Assembly (NCBI GenBank): GCA_963920525.1
Contig: OY986437.1
Location: 91,848,213 to 91,912,212, forward strand
DNA length: 64,000 nucleotides
Reading direction: 5' to 3'
From: Dichetophora obliterata
Taxonomy: Eukaryota > Arthropoda > Insecta > Diptera > Sciomyzidae
Shown: positions 1 to 9,294 of the stretch, piece after piece
Numbering within the stretch: position 1 is the first letter of the stretch
Layout: each line of letters starts with the position of its first letter
Notes under the pieces: model-generated
What the model saw: only the letters and a program-made list of their open reading frames with translations
Told to the model about the DNA's origin: nothing
The model's database searches: none
Made by a program: the position numbers and the translations under genes

Positions 1-481
1 TACTTTCTTTTCCACTTTCGCTTTCGAAGTCCGTAATAGAATCACGTGGGATGTGCTTTTCAACGTCATCTAGCGTGAGCAACCTTCGGTTCGACTGATC
101 AAGGTAAAAATTCCAAACATGCAATGGCATTTGTTTTTCACCTGGGCAACTACAAGACACTCTAATTTTTAGAGCACATTTGCAAACAGAAATTGAAAAT
201 AGTTCGGCCCACTCGCTTGCATTGTAATGCGATGGATTTTTTGTGATATCCCGATATAAAAGCGTTAAATTTTGAAGTTTTTTGCGGATCTTAGTCTTCG
301 ATATAACCGGAATTTCTGCTCTTTTCCAAATTTTGCTTAAATCATTTAGCATGTTTTGATGATAATTAGATAGCCCGTAAGACCGATTATTATTTTTTTC
401 GCGCAAAAATAATAAATGTTTTATTACATCACTTTTTGTTGGCAATTGATTTTTATTTAACTCGCGAGAAACGAAAAGCAT
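1..481 (-). CDS. Unrecognised protein, partial (runs off the left edge)
   Basis: A reading frame on the - strand starts at an ATG at 481 and stays open for 160 codons to the edge of the window, which is long for such AT-rich DNA. The protein begins MLFVSRELNKNQLPTKSDVI. It has a helical, charged first half, with LSKIWKRAEIPVISKTKIRK at about residues 50-70. A Cys cluster follows (CKCALKIRVSCSCP, about 101-115), then PLHVWNFYLDQSNRRLLTLD. The spaced cysteines suggest a metal-binding or disulphide segment. The style (K/N-rich helix, then an LHVWNFYLDQ-like motif) resembles uncharacterised arthropod proteins that often accompany mobile elements, but I cannot name the family. No stop or frameshift is visible, unlike the transposon relics nearby. 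The 3' end is outside the window. It could be a host exon or part of an unidentified transposon. Confidence 0.5.
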   Translation of the reverse strand, partial: MLFVSRELNKNQLPTKSDVIKHLLFLREKNNNRSYGLSNYHQNMLNDLSKIWKRAEIPVISKTKIRKKLQNLTLLYRDITKNPSHYNASEWAELFSISVCKCALKIRVSCSCPGEKQMPLHVWNFYLDQSNRRLLTLDDVEKHIPRDSITDFESESGKES

Positions 482-1243
482 TTTTTTTATGAATAACTTG
501 AACAATTAAGCGATCACAATTCAAAAACTCACATTTATATAATATAATATAACTCATTGTCAAACCTAAAAGTCATGTAAAAGTCATGAGTGACTACTTA
601 TAAGAACTGTGGTAAAATTTACTCTTAGCTGTTTTGTCTAAGTACAATAAAGGATTTTCCTATACTTTATTCCAAAGTCCATTTAAAAAATGCATTCTTT
701 ATCAACATGATTTAATTTTATTTCTCTTATATTTGAACAAATTCAGGAATTGAGGCAAAGGCCATCACAAAAAAATAAAAATAAAATAAAATGCATTTTT
801 ATAAAAGTGCTTATAAGGGTTAATTAACGACAGAAATGAAAAACAGCATTCAGTACCTTTCCAATGATACCACGGAATGGTAAATCAGGCTATAAATGGG
901 GAAGTTATATATATTTTTATAAAAACTGCATTAAAAAAAATTGAAAAAATCACTGCAAATAACTCAATAACTAAGTGTGTGGGCAGATTTAAAAAAAATA
1001 AAAAAACAAAACTATGTATTTCATCGATTTACACTATTTGTGACAATTTTTTTGACCGAAGGTAGTGTGGTATAAATAGTATTAATCAAAAACGCGATTT
1101 TTAGAGGTTATTTCAAACCATTCCAGCTCACGAACGGCTAAAGCTAGAGTTACAATATTTTGGGAATCATCATAAAATAAACCAAAGTTTGTTTTCAGGA
1201 GGTGACCCGGACAACTTTTTTTTTTGAGGCGCCTTAATGTTTA
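482..1243. other. AT-rich sequence, no gene seen
   Basis: I see no convincing coding region. The last part (about 1100-1243) is similar to sequence at 57850-57965 and may be the outer part of the foldback repeat family that begins at 1244. Confidence 0.4.
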
Positions 1244-2733
1244 TTAGGGCGTATCGAAAAATTTCGATCGTCTTCTAAGAGGTCTCAAAAAGTTGCATTG
1301 GGTGGTCAAGATCTCCCAAAAAAAAATTTAAGAAAAAAATAAGGGTGTCTTCCTCTCCCGCAAGGACAAAGTTGTTTTTTTAGAAAAACAGTAAAAAAAT
1401 CACGATCACGATAGAAAAACTACATATTTTTTAAAGCAAAAGTAAGTATAGACTTTGACTAACAATGTTTCGGCAAACCTGATGCCATTCTTGATTCTTA
1501 CCCACAAGGTCCTGTCTGAAGGATATTCGAATCTAAAGGCACACTCGATGTAGCACAGAACTTTTGATTGCTATCTAACTGTCTAAATTTCAGCTATTTT
1601 AATTATAGTGTTGGCGTCTTCCTTAAATTTGGCGAATTAATAATTTGCATATATTTTGCATATGCATTTTCTTGTTTTTGAGAGTGCACTTGAATGCAAA
1701 TTTGTAACTTTTTCAAACAAATGAATATAACGTCTTATATCTCGGGCATCAGAAGTGGTACCAAAGATAATTTCCTTAATTTAGATTCTTCAAATATTTC
1801 TGAACAACACTCTGTCCAAGAGTATCAATTTACAACACCACGATTTTTTTCCGATTTCAACTATTTAAATAAATTTTCCTTCTTAGTATGAATTTTAATA
1901 TTTCGTTAAAACACCTCAACCCAGCATTCACAAAAATGTTATACTAAAATTTGGAGTTTCTGAGTTTGCCATTCGATGGGTCTAAATTTACTTAACAATT
2001 GTTGTTAAAAAGCGTTTTAGTGAAATACTAACCATAAAGGTGATATGAACAAAATTGTTAAATTTCATGCTTGAAGCAACTTTTTTCAAATATCAAAATA
2101 GAGAAAAAAAGTCGTGGCCTTTTCGTGCTGTTTTGAAATAGATATTTTTAGACAGGGTTTTTGTTTAAAACTATTTGCAGAGTCCGAATTGAGAAAACTA
2201 TCTTCGGTACCACTTCTTATGACAGAGATATAAAACCTCGTATTCATTTGTTTGAAAAAGTTAAAAAATTTCATTCAAGTATTCATTTCTCCAAAACCGG
2301 AAAATGCATATGCGAAAAATATGCGAAATTTTAATTCGCCAAATTTAAGGAAAACGTTTACACTCTAATTAATATCACTAAAAGTTAGACAATCAGATAA
2401 CAATTAAAAGTTCTGTGCTATCTCGAGTGTACATTTAGATTCGAATATCCTTCACACAGGACACTGTGGTTAAGAACCAAATGTAGCATCGTGTTTGCCA
2501 AAATATCGTTAGTTTAAGTCTATATCCAATTTTGCTTTAAGACAAAAATTAAAGCATTTTGAGATCGTGAATTTTTACTGCTTTTATCAAAAAACAACTT
2601 TGTCCTTGCGGGAGAGGAAAAGATCCTTATTTTTATTAAATTTTTTTTGGGAGATCTTGACCACACAATGCAATTTTTGAGACCTCTTAGAATGTGAAAT
2701 TCGAAAAAAATTGTAATTCTATACGCCCTCATG
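1244..2733. repeat. Foldback-type inverted repeat, arms about 620-650 bp
   Basis: Sequence 1244-1865 recurs in reverse complement at about 2085-2733, at an estimated 75-80% identity, with a central spacer of about 220 bp. Shared landmarks are GGGCGTAT near both outer ends, TCTAAGAGGTCTCAAAAA, CTCTCCCGCAAGGACAAAGT, AAGGATATTCGAATCTAAA and AGAAGTGGTACC. The short frames at 1694-1891 (+) and 2086-2274 (-) give similar peptides only because they sit in the two arms, so I do not call them genes. A third, diverged segment of the family lies at about 57800-57965. The structure fits a foldback or large MITE-like DNA transposon. I see no transposase or target duplication. Confidence 0.75.
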
Positions 2734-2837
2734 TATATATAAAATACATCCGTTAAAATATAATTTCACAAAAAGCAAGAAAAAATACCTTTGTATAACA
2801 AAACGAATTTGTCACCAAAATACCCGGATTTAATAAT

Positions 2838-3639
2838 CCAGTGGACATTTTAGCGACTGCTCTGCAAAAGAAGGCTTTTATTGGCGTCAATACATCTTCC
2901 CTGATCACTGCATTGATGAGTACTTCTATAAGGCCTACTTTTTGAAGGTTCTGATTCTTTTCATATTATTTTATATGAAAAAAATTTACAAAAAAAAAAT
3001 CCGAAAAAAATTTTAAATACAGGAACAGTCTACAAAAAAGTGTAGATATAAAAAAAAAACACAAAAATTTTTTTTGTCTAAGTTGGGTCTCGAACCCGAG
3101 CTCTCGAAAACCAACACTCTACATATTACTTATATGAAAATATTTATTATATGGAAAAACTCTCTTTGCTTATATTTTTGTATGAAGAAAATTTATAAGA
3201 AAATTCAAAAAAAAATTTTAAATACACAGAACTGTTTGTAAAAAGATGTAGATTTAAAAATAAAATTTTTTTGTCAGAGTTGGGTCTCGAACCCGGGCTC
3301 CCAGAAGCTCACTTTCATTTGTATTGATAAAAAATAAGCTATTGAATCTTAACAACCACGATAGACGAGTGGGTAAGATGTCGGACCGCCACATGAGAGG
3401 ACCATGATTCAAATCCGAAAGTGTTAGTCGTTTTTTATTTCAAGTTGTTATTTATATTGCTTTTTCCTTCTAACGTGACTTCTCGAAGGAGCGCTTCTGG
3501 CAGGTCTCTTTTGAGCAAGGGTTTCCCATGGGTTTCAATTTTCCCATTTCATATAAAAAAGCAAGTGTAATTGTATGAGTGCGGCAGTACTCTATAATCC
3601 ACATGAAGGCCTGCTAGCAGCGCTGCAAATGCCTACTGG
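2838..3639. mobile_element. TIR-bounded non-autonomous element containing tRNA-like boxes (copy 1)
   Basis: The unit starts CCAGTGGACATTTTAG and ends AAATGCCTACTGG, so its ends are short inverted repeats (CCAGTRGRCATTT). The second copy at 33271-33894 has the same plan. Inside, a segment of about 170 bp is tandemly duplicated (about 2940-3110 and 3150-3305). Each duplicate contains GGGTCTCGAACC, the reverse complement of a pol III B box (3084-3095 and 3282-3293). A + strand tRNA-like stretch follows at 3355-3420. No protein is encoded. The second copy has a single version of the duplicated part, which explains its shorter length. I could not define a target duplication. Confidence 0.6.
3355..3420 (+). 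other. tRNA-like sequence (A and B boxes) inside the TIR element
   Basis: TAGACGAGTGG at 3362-3372 fits an A box, and GATTCAAATCC at 3406-3416 is close to the B box consensus GGTTCGANTCC. The spacing is about that of a tRNA. The same stretch is present in the copy at about 33594-33660. A clean cloverleaf is not visible, so this is a tRNA-derived or degenerate tRNA sequence, not a functional tRNA gene. Confidence 0.45.
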
Positions 3640-3644
3640 AAAGA

Positions 3645-3692
3645 AATCTTATTAAAAAATGTTTGATAGTATTGTAAATTTTTAATAAGATT
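3645..3692. repeat. Small perfect hairpin
   Basis: AATCTTATTAAAAA (3645-3658) is perfectly inverted at 3679-3692, leaving a 20-nt loop. It begins a few bases beyond the right end of the TIR element. Confidence 0.6.
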
Positions 3693-3906
3693 TTCTCTAT
3701 GGAAAATTCTTATTATTTGGTAGTTTTAATAAGAAAACTTAATAAAATATCTCAATTAGTGATCTTATTGATTTTATGTGGTGGTTTTTGGCTCTGTGAA
3801 TAGATTTGAAACCAGCGTTGAAATTACATAAAGGAATGATAATAGGTTTATCGGATACGAAATTTGTAGACTTGTATTATTTATCCAAAAATGTCTGAAT
3901 ATAACT

Positions 3907-4042
3907 GCATTATTCTGTATCACGAGCAAGCACACCAACGATGAGAAAGACACGAGAAGTAATACAATTTTGTATGGAAGAAAATATTGCTTCTCGTGTC
4001 TTTCTCATCGTTGGTGAGCATCTTCGTGATACAGAATAATGC
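3907..4042. repeat. 53-bp inverted repeat (long hairpin)
   Basis: The arms 3907-3959 and 3990-4042 are reverse complements except for a few bases, separated by a 30-nt loop. The outer end GCATTATTCTGTATCACGA and the inner part CCAACGATGAGAAAGACACG are exact. It could be a tiny MITE or a palindrome formed by local inversion. Transcription through it would give a nearly perfect stem. No second copy was seen in the window. Confidence 0.8.
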
Positions 4043-4155
4043 AGTAAGAGTGCTGCTATTCTTTTGTTCGCAACTGTACTTTATTTTCATTATGTTTATT
4101 ATTAGTATAATGTTTTTGCTTAACCACATGGCTTAATTTTTCAATAAAGACTTAA

Positions 4156-4464
4156 TTACACGATTTTTCCTCTCCATTTTTTAAATAGAAGAGCAACAAA
4201 AAATTTTACTTGCTTCTGATATATTGTACGTTCAGGAACCGTTAGATTATGAATTTTTAGCTGTGAAAGTGCGTATTTTAATACTTCATTCGCACAATTG
4301 ATAACTGTCGATTTCAGAACGTGTTTTTCGCGAACAAAGTATAATACGTCTTCGTTTGTTATTCGGTGACGCGATTCTAGTGTGACATTGCTACCTTTAA
4401 AGCGGAAAATATAGGTCATCGGCGTATAAAGGCACATAATTCTTATCAATACTAAAAAAAGCAA
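4156..4464 (-). CDS. Hypothetical 102-residue frame, possible transposon remnant
   Basis: This - strand frame encodes a Lys/Val-rich peptide containing SRHRITNEDVLYFVREKHVL and TVPERTIYQKQVKFFVALLF. The composition looks protein-like rather than random, with alternating hydrophobic and basic residues. I recognise no domain and no splice sites. It may be a broken piece of a transposase or host exon, or chance. Confidence 0.25.
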   Translation of the reverse strand: MLFLVLIRIMCLYTPMTYIFRFKGSNVTLESRHRITNEDVLYFVREKHVLKSTVINCANEVLKYALSQLKIHNLTVPERTIYQKQVKFFVALLFKKWRGKIV

Positions 4465-6024
4465 TGTCTAAGTACTCTAAAACAATTGGATTGGAAATAG
4501 TACAATTTTATATATTTTTTTTTTAATCTTAATAGTGAAGCAGATAATCTCTATATATTTTTTTAAATTTCAGTGTATTTATAATAATCTTTTTTCTACT
4601 ACACTAAAATGGATATGTTAAAGAATATTTAACTTACAAAATGAAGAAAACTTACCATCAAAGATGATATCCATATTTAAAAAAAAAAAAAAAAAAATTT
4701 AGTAACACTCTTTTAAATGGGCTCAAAGTGAAGCTTTAATGTAAATAATTTCCTTTGTTTTTTTTTTAATATTAACATGTGAACTTTGCGGTTTTGTAAA
4801 AACGGAGCGTGCAAAACGTTTTTGACATTCGTACTCGAAAATGTTGTTTTGAACATTTATTTTGGCAACAAACATTATTTGGCATAAAAACCATAACTTT
4901 AATTTTTAAACTTTTGTCCCCCTAATTTGTTCTACACCAAACACTGTGCAGTATAAGAAATGCGCGAATATGAATGTTTTGTGACGCGCGGTTAGTGCCA
5001 TATATAATTTTGTTTGTGTGTGTGTGTATGTGTGTGTGTTATATGCGATTATAATCCCGTTAAGCATGCGGCCTAACCACTACCACCCTCAATATGTCAT
5101 GTATTATTTAATGTTCGGCATTTATCAAGCTGTTCTTCACTTATCTTGACGATCGCTTTACATTACTTTTAATCCGTCCCACACTTATGTACATTCTACA
5201 CAAATTATGCTAATGTTCCTGCCTGCATTCCTTTGATATTTTTATTTCTCTTTATTTTATATTTTTCTTTCAATTTTTCTCCTTTTTATGTGGTCTTCTT
5301 TGGTTTCTTTTGGCTGCTGATAATTTATGCGCATAAACTGCAGCCAACAACAACCTGCTTTTTCCCCATTCAGCTTCTTTAACAAAATGCAGACCTTGCA
5401 CTTTTCGTCCTTACTTTGTTGTTGTAGTTCTTCTTGTCTGTTTTTAATGATTTGTATGTTTGTAATTAACTTCATGCTATCAGCTTTTGCAGCAAAGTTC
5501 CTTTTCTTACATCTGATTTTTGAGTATTTTATTTCTTTTGCAGCAAGTCCTTAATAAAAAAATAATTGCATGGACAACATTTTTATGAGGTGTCCCTTTG
5601 TTGGCAGTAAATAAAACTTTAATTCGACTTCAATTACTTTCTTATCGGTACAGTGCTAGCAAAGGTAGTAAATGCAGCTGCTGTTAAAAAATACAATTAC
5701 TGGGAAAAAGTACTTTTGTTTCATTCAATTTTTATTTAAGGTTTGGCACTTTTATTAAAAAAAGTTCTAAAGAAAATACTGGTAACTTTATAACATTTCT
5801 CAGAATACAAAGATGTCTTTTAAAGAATTAAGCCCAATTCTTCTGCAAAAGTGCGGTCCTATTTAAAGTAGTATGCCAGGGAGTCAACAATATTGTTTTC
5901 TTATTTTTCCTGTAGTGGTATGCCCAAAATTCACGATCCTACCACTTTTATTTGAATAATATAATACAACTTGTGTTACGCTTGTCACATAGTGGGATAA
6001 AGCCCTGCTGTTATACTCAAATCG
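4465..6024. other. AT-rich spacer with a short (TG)n tract
   Basis: There is a GT/TG-rich microsatellite at about 5010-5045. The overlapping frames at 5257-5554 come from pyrimidine-rich low-complexity sequence, and I do not support them as genes. The last 14 bases (6011-6024) are the left target duplication of the following LINE. Confidence 0.4.
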
Positions 6025-6572
6025 TGCTTGGTGACTTCAACGCTAAGGTGGGCAAGGAAAATATTTTTGGTCCAACAGTCGGAAAGTTCAGCCTCCACGA
6101 CAACACCTCCGATAACGGAATTAGGCTGATTGACTTCGCCGCAGCACGAAACATGGTCGTAAGTAGCACTAGATTCAAGCATCTCAATATTCATAAAGCC
6201 ACCTGGATGTCCCCTGATCAAAAAACAAAAAATCAAATTGATCACGTTTTGATCGACGGAAGGCACTCTTCCAGTGTATTGGATGTACGCACGATCCGTG
6301 GTGCAAACATTGACTCGGATCACTATCTTGTTGCAGCCAAGATCCGTACACGTCTGTGCGCAGCTAAAAATACACGCAAATCTACACAGAGAAAGCTAGA
6401 CGTCGACAAGCTGCAATCGAAACAGACAGCCGATGCTTTCGCTACTCGACTCTCACTCCTGCTTCAAAGCACTCCTCCAAATGATATATGCGCGCAGTGG
6501 ACACACATTTCCAACTCCATGCGTGCGGCTGCTGAAGAGGTGATTGGCTACCAACGCCCTCGCCGAAACTAG
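6025..6572 (+). pseudogene. RTE LINE endonuclease domain, 3' half
   Basis: The frame opens with VLGDFNAKVGKENIFG, the LGDFN motif of apurinic-type endonucleases. It continues with NGIRLIDFAAARNMVV, HKATWMSPDQKTKNQIDHVL and the catalytic SDHYLV end. In LINEs this enzyme nicks the target DNA to prime reverse transcription. An in-frame TAG at about 6570 ends it, although homologous sequence (WYDQECRDA, then a Lys/Arg/Glu-rich linker) continues to about 6835. The ATG at 5952 lies upstream of the insertion point, in flanking DNA, and is not the original start. Confidence 0.85.
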
Positions 6573-6859
6573 TGGTACGACCAGGAGTGTCGCGACGCCA
6601 CTGCAGAGAAAGACGCCGCCTACAAAGCCACCCTGCAGTCGGTTGTAACGCGCGCTGCTAAGGAGCGATACAAAGAAAAGAGAAGGGAAGAGAGACATAT
6701 TTTCAGACGAAAAAAAAGAGAGGCAGAAAAGCGAGAGCAGGAGAAGATTGAGATGTATGGTGACAGGAATGAGGCCCGAAAATTTTTCGAAAAAATAAGA
6801 CGCCTTGCCGATGGTTTTAAAACCGGGGCCTCTTCCTCAAGGATGAAAACGGGAATCTA

Positions 6860-7483
6860 GTGACAGATGTCCAGAGTACACTGACGTTATGGAGGGAACA
6901 CTTCCCTAAGCTTCCAAATGGCGACGCTGACAACAATCCCGCCAATAGAGATGATATTCCGGAAACCCCAATTGCGGATGACAGCGTCGCGGTTCCGCTG
7001 CCCGACTATGATGAAGTTCTGACAGCTATAGCTCGGCTTAAAAATAACAAAGCCGCGGGAGCTGATGGCTTACCTGCTGAGCTTTTTAAGAATGGAGGCG
7101 AAGCTCTACTTAAATGCATTCACGAGCTTCTATGCAGAATATGGTCGGAAGAATGCATTGCGAACGATTGGAATCTCAGTGTGCTCTGCCCAATCCACAA
7201 GAAAGGCGATCCCACTATCTGTGCCAATTACCGTGGGATAAGCCTTCTTAATATCGCATATAAGGTCCTGTCGAGCGTTTTATGTGAAAGATTGAAGCCC
7301 ATTGTAAACGAACTGATCGGACCTTATCAGTGTGGCTTCAGACCTGGAAAGTCCACCATCGACCAGATTTACACGCTACGACAAATCTTGGAGAAGACTC
7401 AAGAAAAACAAGTCGACACCCACCGTCTTTTTGTCGACTACAAAGCCGCCTTCGACAGCCCAATAAGGAAGCACCTGTACTGA
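6860..7483 (+). pseudogene. RTE LINE reverse transcriptase, N-terminal part
   Basis: Reverse transcriptase motifs are clear: NNKAAGADGLPAELFK, LCPIHKKGDPTICANYRGIS, GPYQCGFRPGKSTIDQI and the first catalytic block RLFVDYKAAFDS. The enzyme copies the LINE RNA at the nicked chromosomal site. A small deletion near 7460 shifts the frame, so the protein stops at 7481 and the next block resumes at about 7490 in another frame. The upstream linker is also out of frame. Confidence 0.85.
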
Positions 7484-7489
7484 ATTTGG

Positions 7490-8117
7490 TATTCCTGCAA
7501 AACTAATACGACTTTGCAGGATGACACTGAGCAACACCAGCAGCGCAGTTAAAATCGGGAAGGACCTCTCCCCACCATTTATTACCAAACGAGGTTTCAG
7601 ACAAGGTGATTCCTTATCGTGCGACTTTTTCAACCTAATGATGGAAAAGATCATCCAAGCTGCTGATCTGAGACGTAGTGGCACAATATTCTACAAGAGT
7701 GTTATGCTGCTTGCGTATGCTGATGACATCGATATCATTGGCCATAATACGCGCGAAGTTAGTGCAGCATTTTCCAGATTAGAAAGAGAGTCAAGTCGAA
7801 TGGGTCTGTTAGTGAATGCAGATAAGACGAAATACTTAGTGTCAACAAACAAACAGTCCCAGCGTCTTGGAACCCACGTTACTGTTGACAATACCTCCTT
7901 CGAGGTTGTGAAGAACTTCGTCTATCTGGGATCCAGCATTAATTCAACCAACGACATCAGCATTGAGATCAAACGAAGAATAACTCTTGCCAACAGGTGT
8001 TACTTTGGGCTCAGTAGGCAATTAAGAAACAGAGCCCTCTCTCGACGAACGAAAATTACGCTCTACAAATCGCTCATCATGCCCGTCCTACTTTACGCAT
8101 CACAAACCTTTAGATGA
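7490..8117 (+). pseudogene. RTE LINE reverse transcriptase, catalytic palm and thumb
   Basis: The segment contains KRGFRQGDSLSCDFFNLMME and the catalytic LLAYADDIDIIGH, with YADD at 7716-7727. Then come GLLVNADKTKYLV and FVYLGSSINSTNDISIEIKR. The YADD aspartates are intact. The frame stops at about 8115, next to a short duplication of TTTAGATGAAAA, probably a local copying error. Confidence 0.85.
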
Positions 8118-8119
8118 AA

Positions 8120-8515
8120 AGCAGTTTAGATGAAAAGACTTTAGGAGCATTCGATAGAAAGATTCTTCGTAAGATCTACGGACCAATCTGCATCAATGGC
8201 GAGTAACGAATACGGTGGAATGATGAACTGTATGAGCTGTACGCTGACATCGACATAGTCAAGCGCATTAAAATCGAGCGGCTTCGCTGGCTTGGTCATG
8301 TTCAGCGCATGAAAGACGATGCTCCAGTGAAGAAAACATTCGATTCGGTACCCAGCGGCGGTCAACGCAGAAGAGGACGACCGCATCTTCGTTGGAAAGA
8401 CCAAGTAGAGGACAACCTGACGAAGCTTGGAATTTCCAACTGGCGCCAGCAAGCGAAAGACAGAAATGGCTGGCGCAAATTCTTAGATGAGGCCAAGACC
8501 GACATACGGTTGTAG
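8120..8515 (+). pseudogene. RTE LINE C-terminal region
   Basis: After the stop near 8115, homologous sequence continues with KILRKIYGPICINGE, KIERLRWLGHVQRMKDDAPV, then RRGRPHLRWKDQVEDNLTKL and SNWRQQAKDRNGWRKFL. The LRWLGHV and GRP..RW motifs are the usual ending of RTE-clade polyproteins. A TAA within the early part interrupts it. The stop at 8513 is followed directly by the tandem 3' tail. Confidence 0.8.
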
Positions 8516-8551
8516 CGCCAACTAAGTAAGTATGTAAGTTATACTCAAATC

Positions 8552-9115
8552 TATTTTCTGGTCGTACAACTTAAGCTAACATAAAAATGCATTATAAAAC
8601 AGCGGAAATATTTGCATTGAAATTCAAAATACTGATTTTTAGTCAATTTTTTTCTCATTCTTAGGTAACGATGATTTATGGAAAAGACATTGACCAAAAA
8701 ATTTCTACAGTTTTCTGAAGGTTTCACTTCTTTCGTGCATGGCAGCCACACACATAATATAATTTCCTTTTTTTTTTAAATGCAGAATATTCGAAATTAA
8801 AGCTTTATTCTTAGCAAAGAAAATAAATATGTTAAAATTTAATTTTTTACTTCAGCGACCACGTATCGTTTAGATTCTAATACTAAATATCGGCCTAATT
8901 CTAATACAGCGTAAGTGAAAATTTTGTATTGCTCAGAAAGCGAAGAATACTGTTTTCCCACGAATTTTCTTAGAAAAGAAAACAATGCTCTAACGAAAAT
9001 ATCGAATTTGCATCTATTTTCAAGGTTTTTTTTGTGAAACTCTCTTAAATACCTCCAAATCGGACTTGCGCGTTATTAGTTCCAAATTGGATCTACTTCT
9101 GCTTATTTGAACTAA
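8552..9115. other. AT-rich spacer, nothing recognised
   Basis: No coding region, repeat copy or RNA gene was recognised. It separates two LINE insertions. Confidence 0.4.
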
Positions 9116-9129
9116 AAAATAAGACAATA
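9116..9129. repeat. Target site duplication of the LOA-type LINE (3' side)
   Basis: AAAATAAGACAATA here equals 11602-11615 exactly and brackets the insertion. Confidence 0.9.
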
Positions 9130-9294
9130 GGTTAGGTTAGGTTAAACCGGATGCCTTCGTGAAGGCTCACATAGACCAATTCAGGTCCTTAGTGGTACCG
9201 GTAGCGAACAAAAGGAACCTTTGTGCTATTTAGAAGTCTTTAAAGATTTGCGTTGAATTCGCAAACCTTAGGAAGGATTCCAGAGACACCTTGG

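Larger units (their letters stand above)
6025..8537 (+). mobile_element. RTE-type non-LTR retrotransposon, 5'-truncated, with 14-bp target duplication
   Basis: GTTATACTCAAATC occurs immediately before (6011-6024) and immediately after (8538-8551) this block, so the insertion boundaries are visible. The element begins inside the endonuclease domain and is therefore 5'-truncated, as is usual for LINEs. It ends with the short tandem tail TAAGTAAGTATGTAA, typical of RTE-clade 3' ends. The order of domains is AP endonuclease, reverse transcriptase and a C-terminal RWLGHV...GRP..RW region, which matches RTE/BovB-like elements. Stops at about 6570, 7481 and 8115, with frame changes at about 6835 and 7460, make it non-functional. 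Confidence 0.9.

Noticed and set aside
1694..2274. A pair of similar short proteins on opposite strands
   Set aside because: Their similarity comes from the two arms of the foldback repeat, so it says nothing about coding.
5257..5554. Overlapping frames of 72 and 75 codons on opposite strands
   Set aside because: Both fall in pyrimidine-rich low-complexity DNA, give biased compositions, and have no splice or homology support.
9130..9145. Telomere-type TTAGG repeats
   Set aside because: Only two and a half units, placed exactly at the 3' end of a LINE and inside its target duplication. Flies use retroelements, not TTAGG, at telomeres. It is most likely the LINE's tail.
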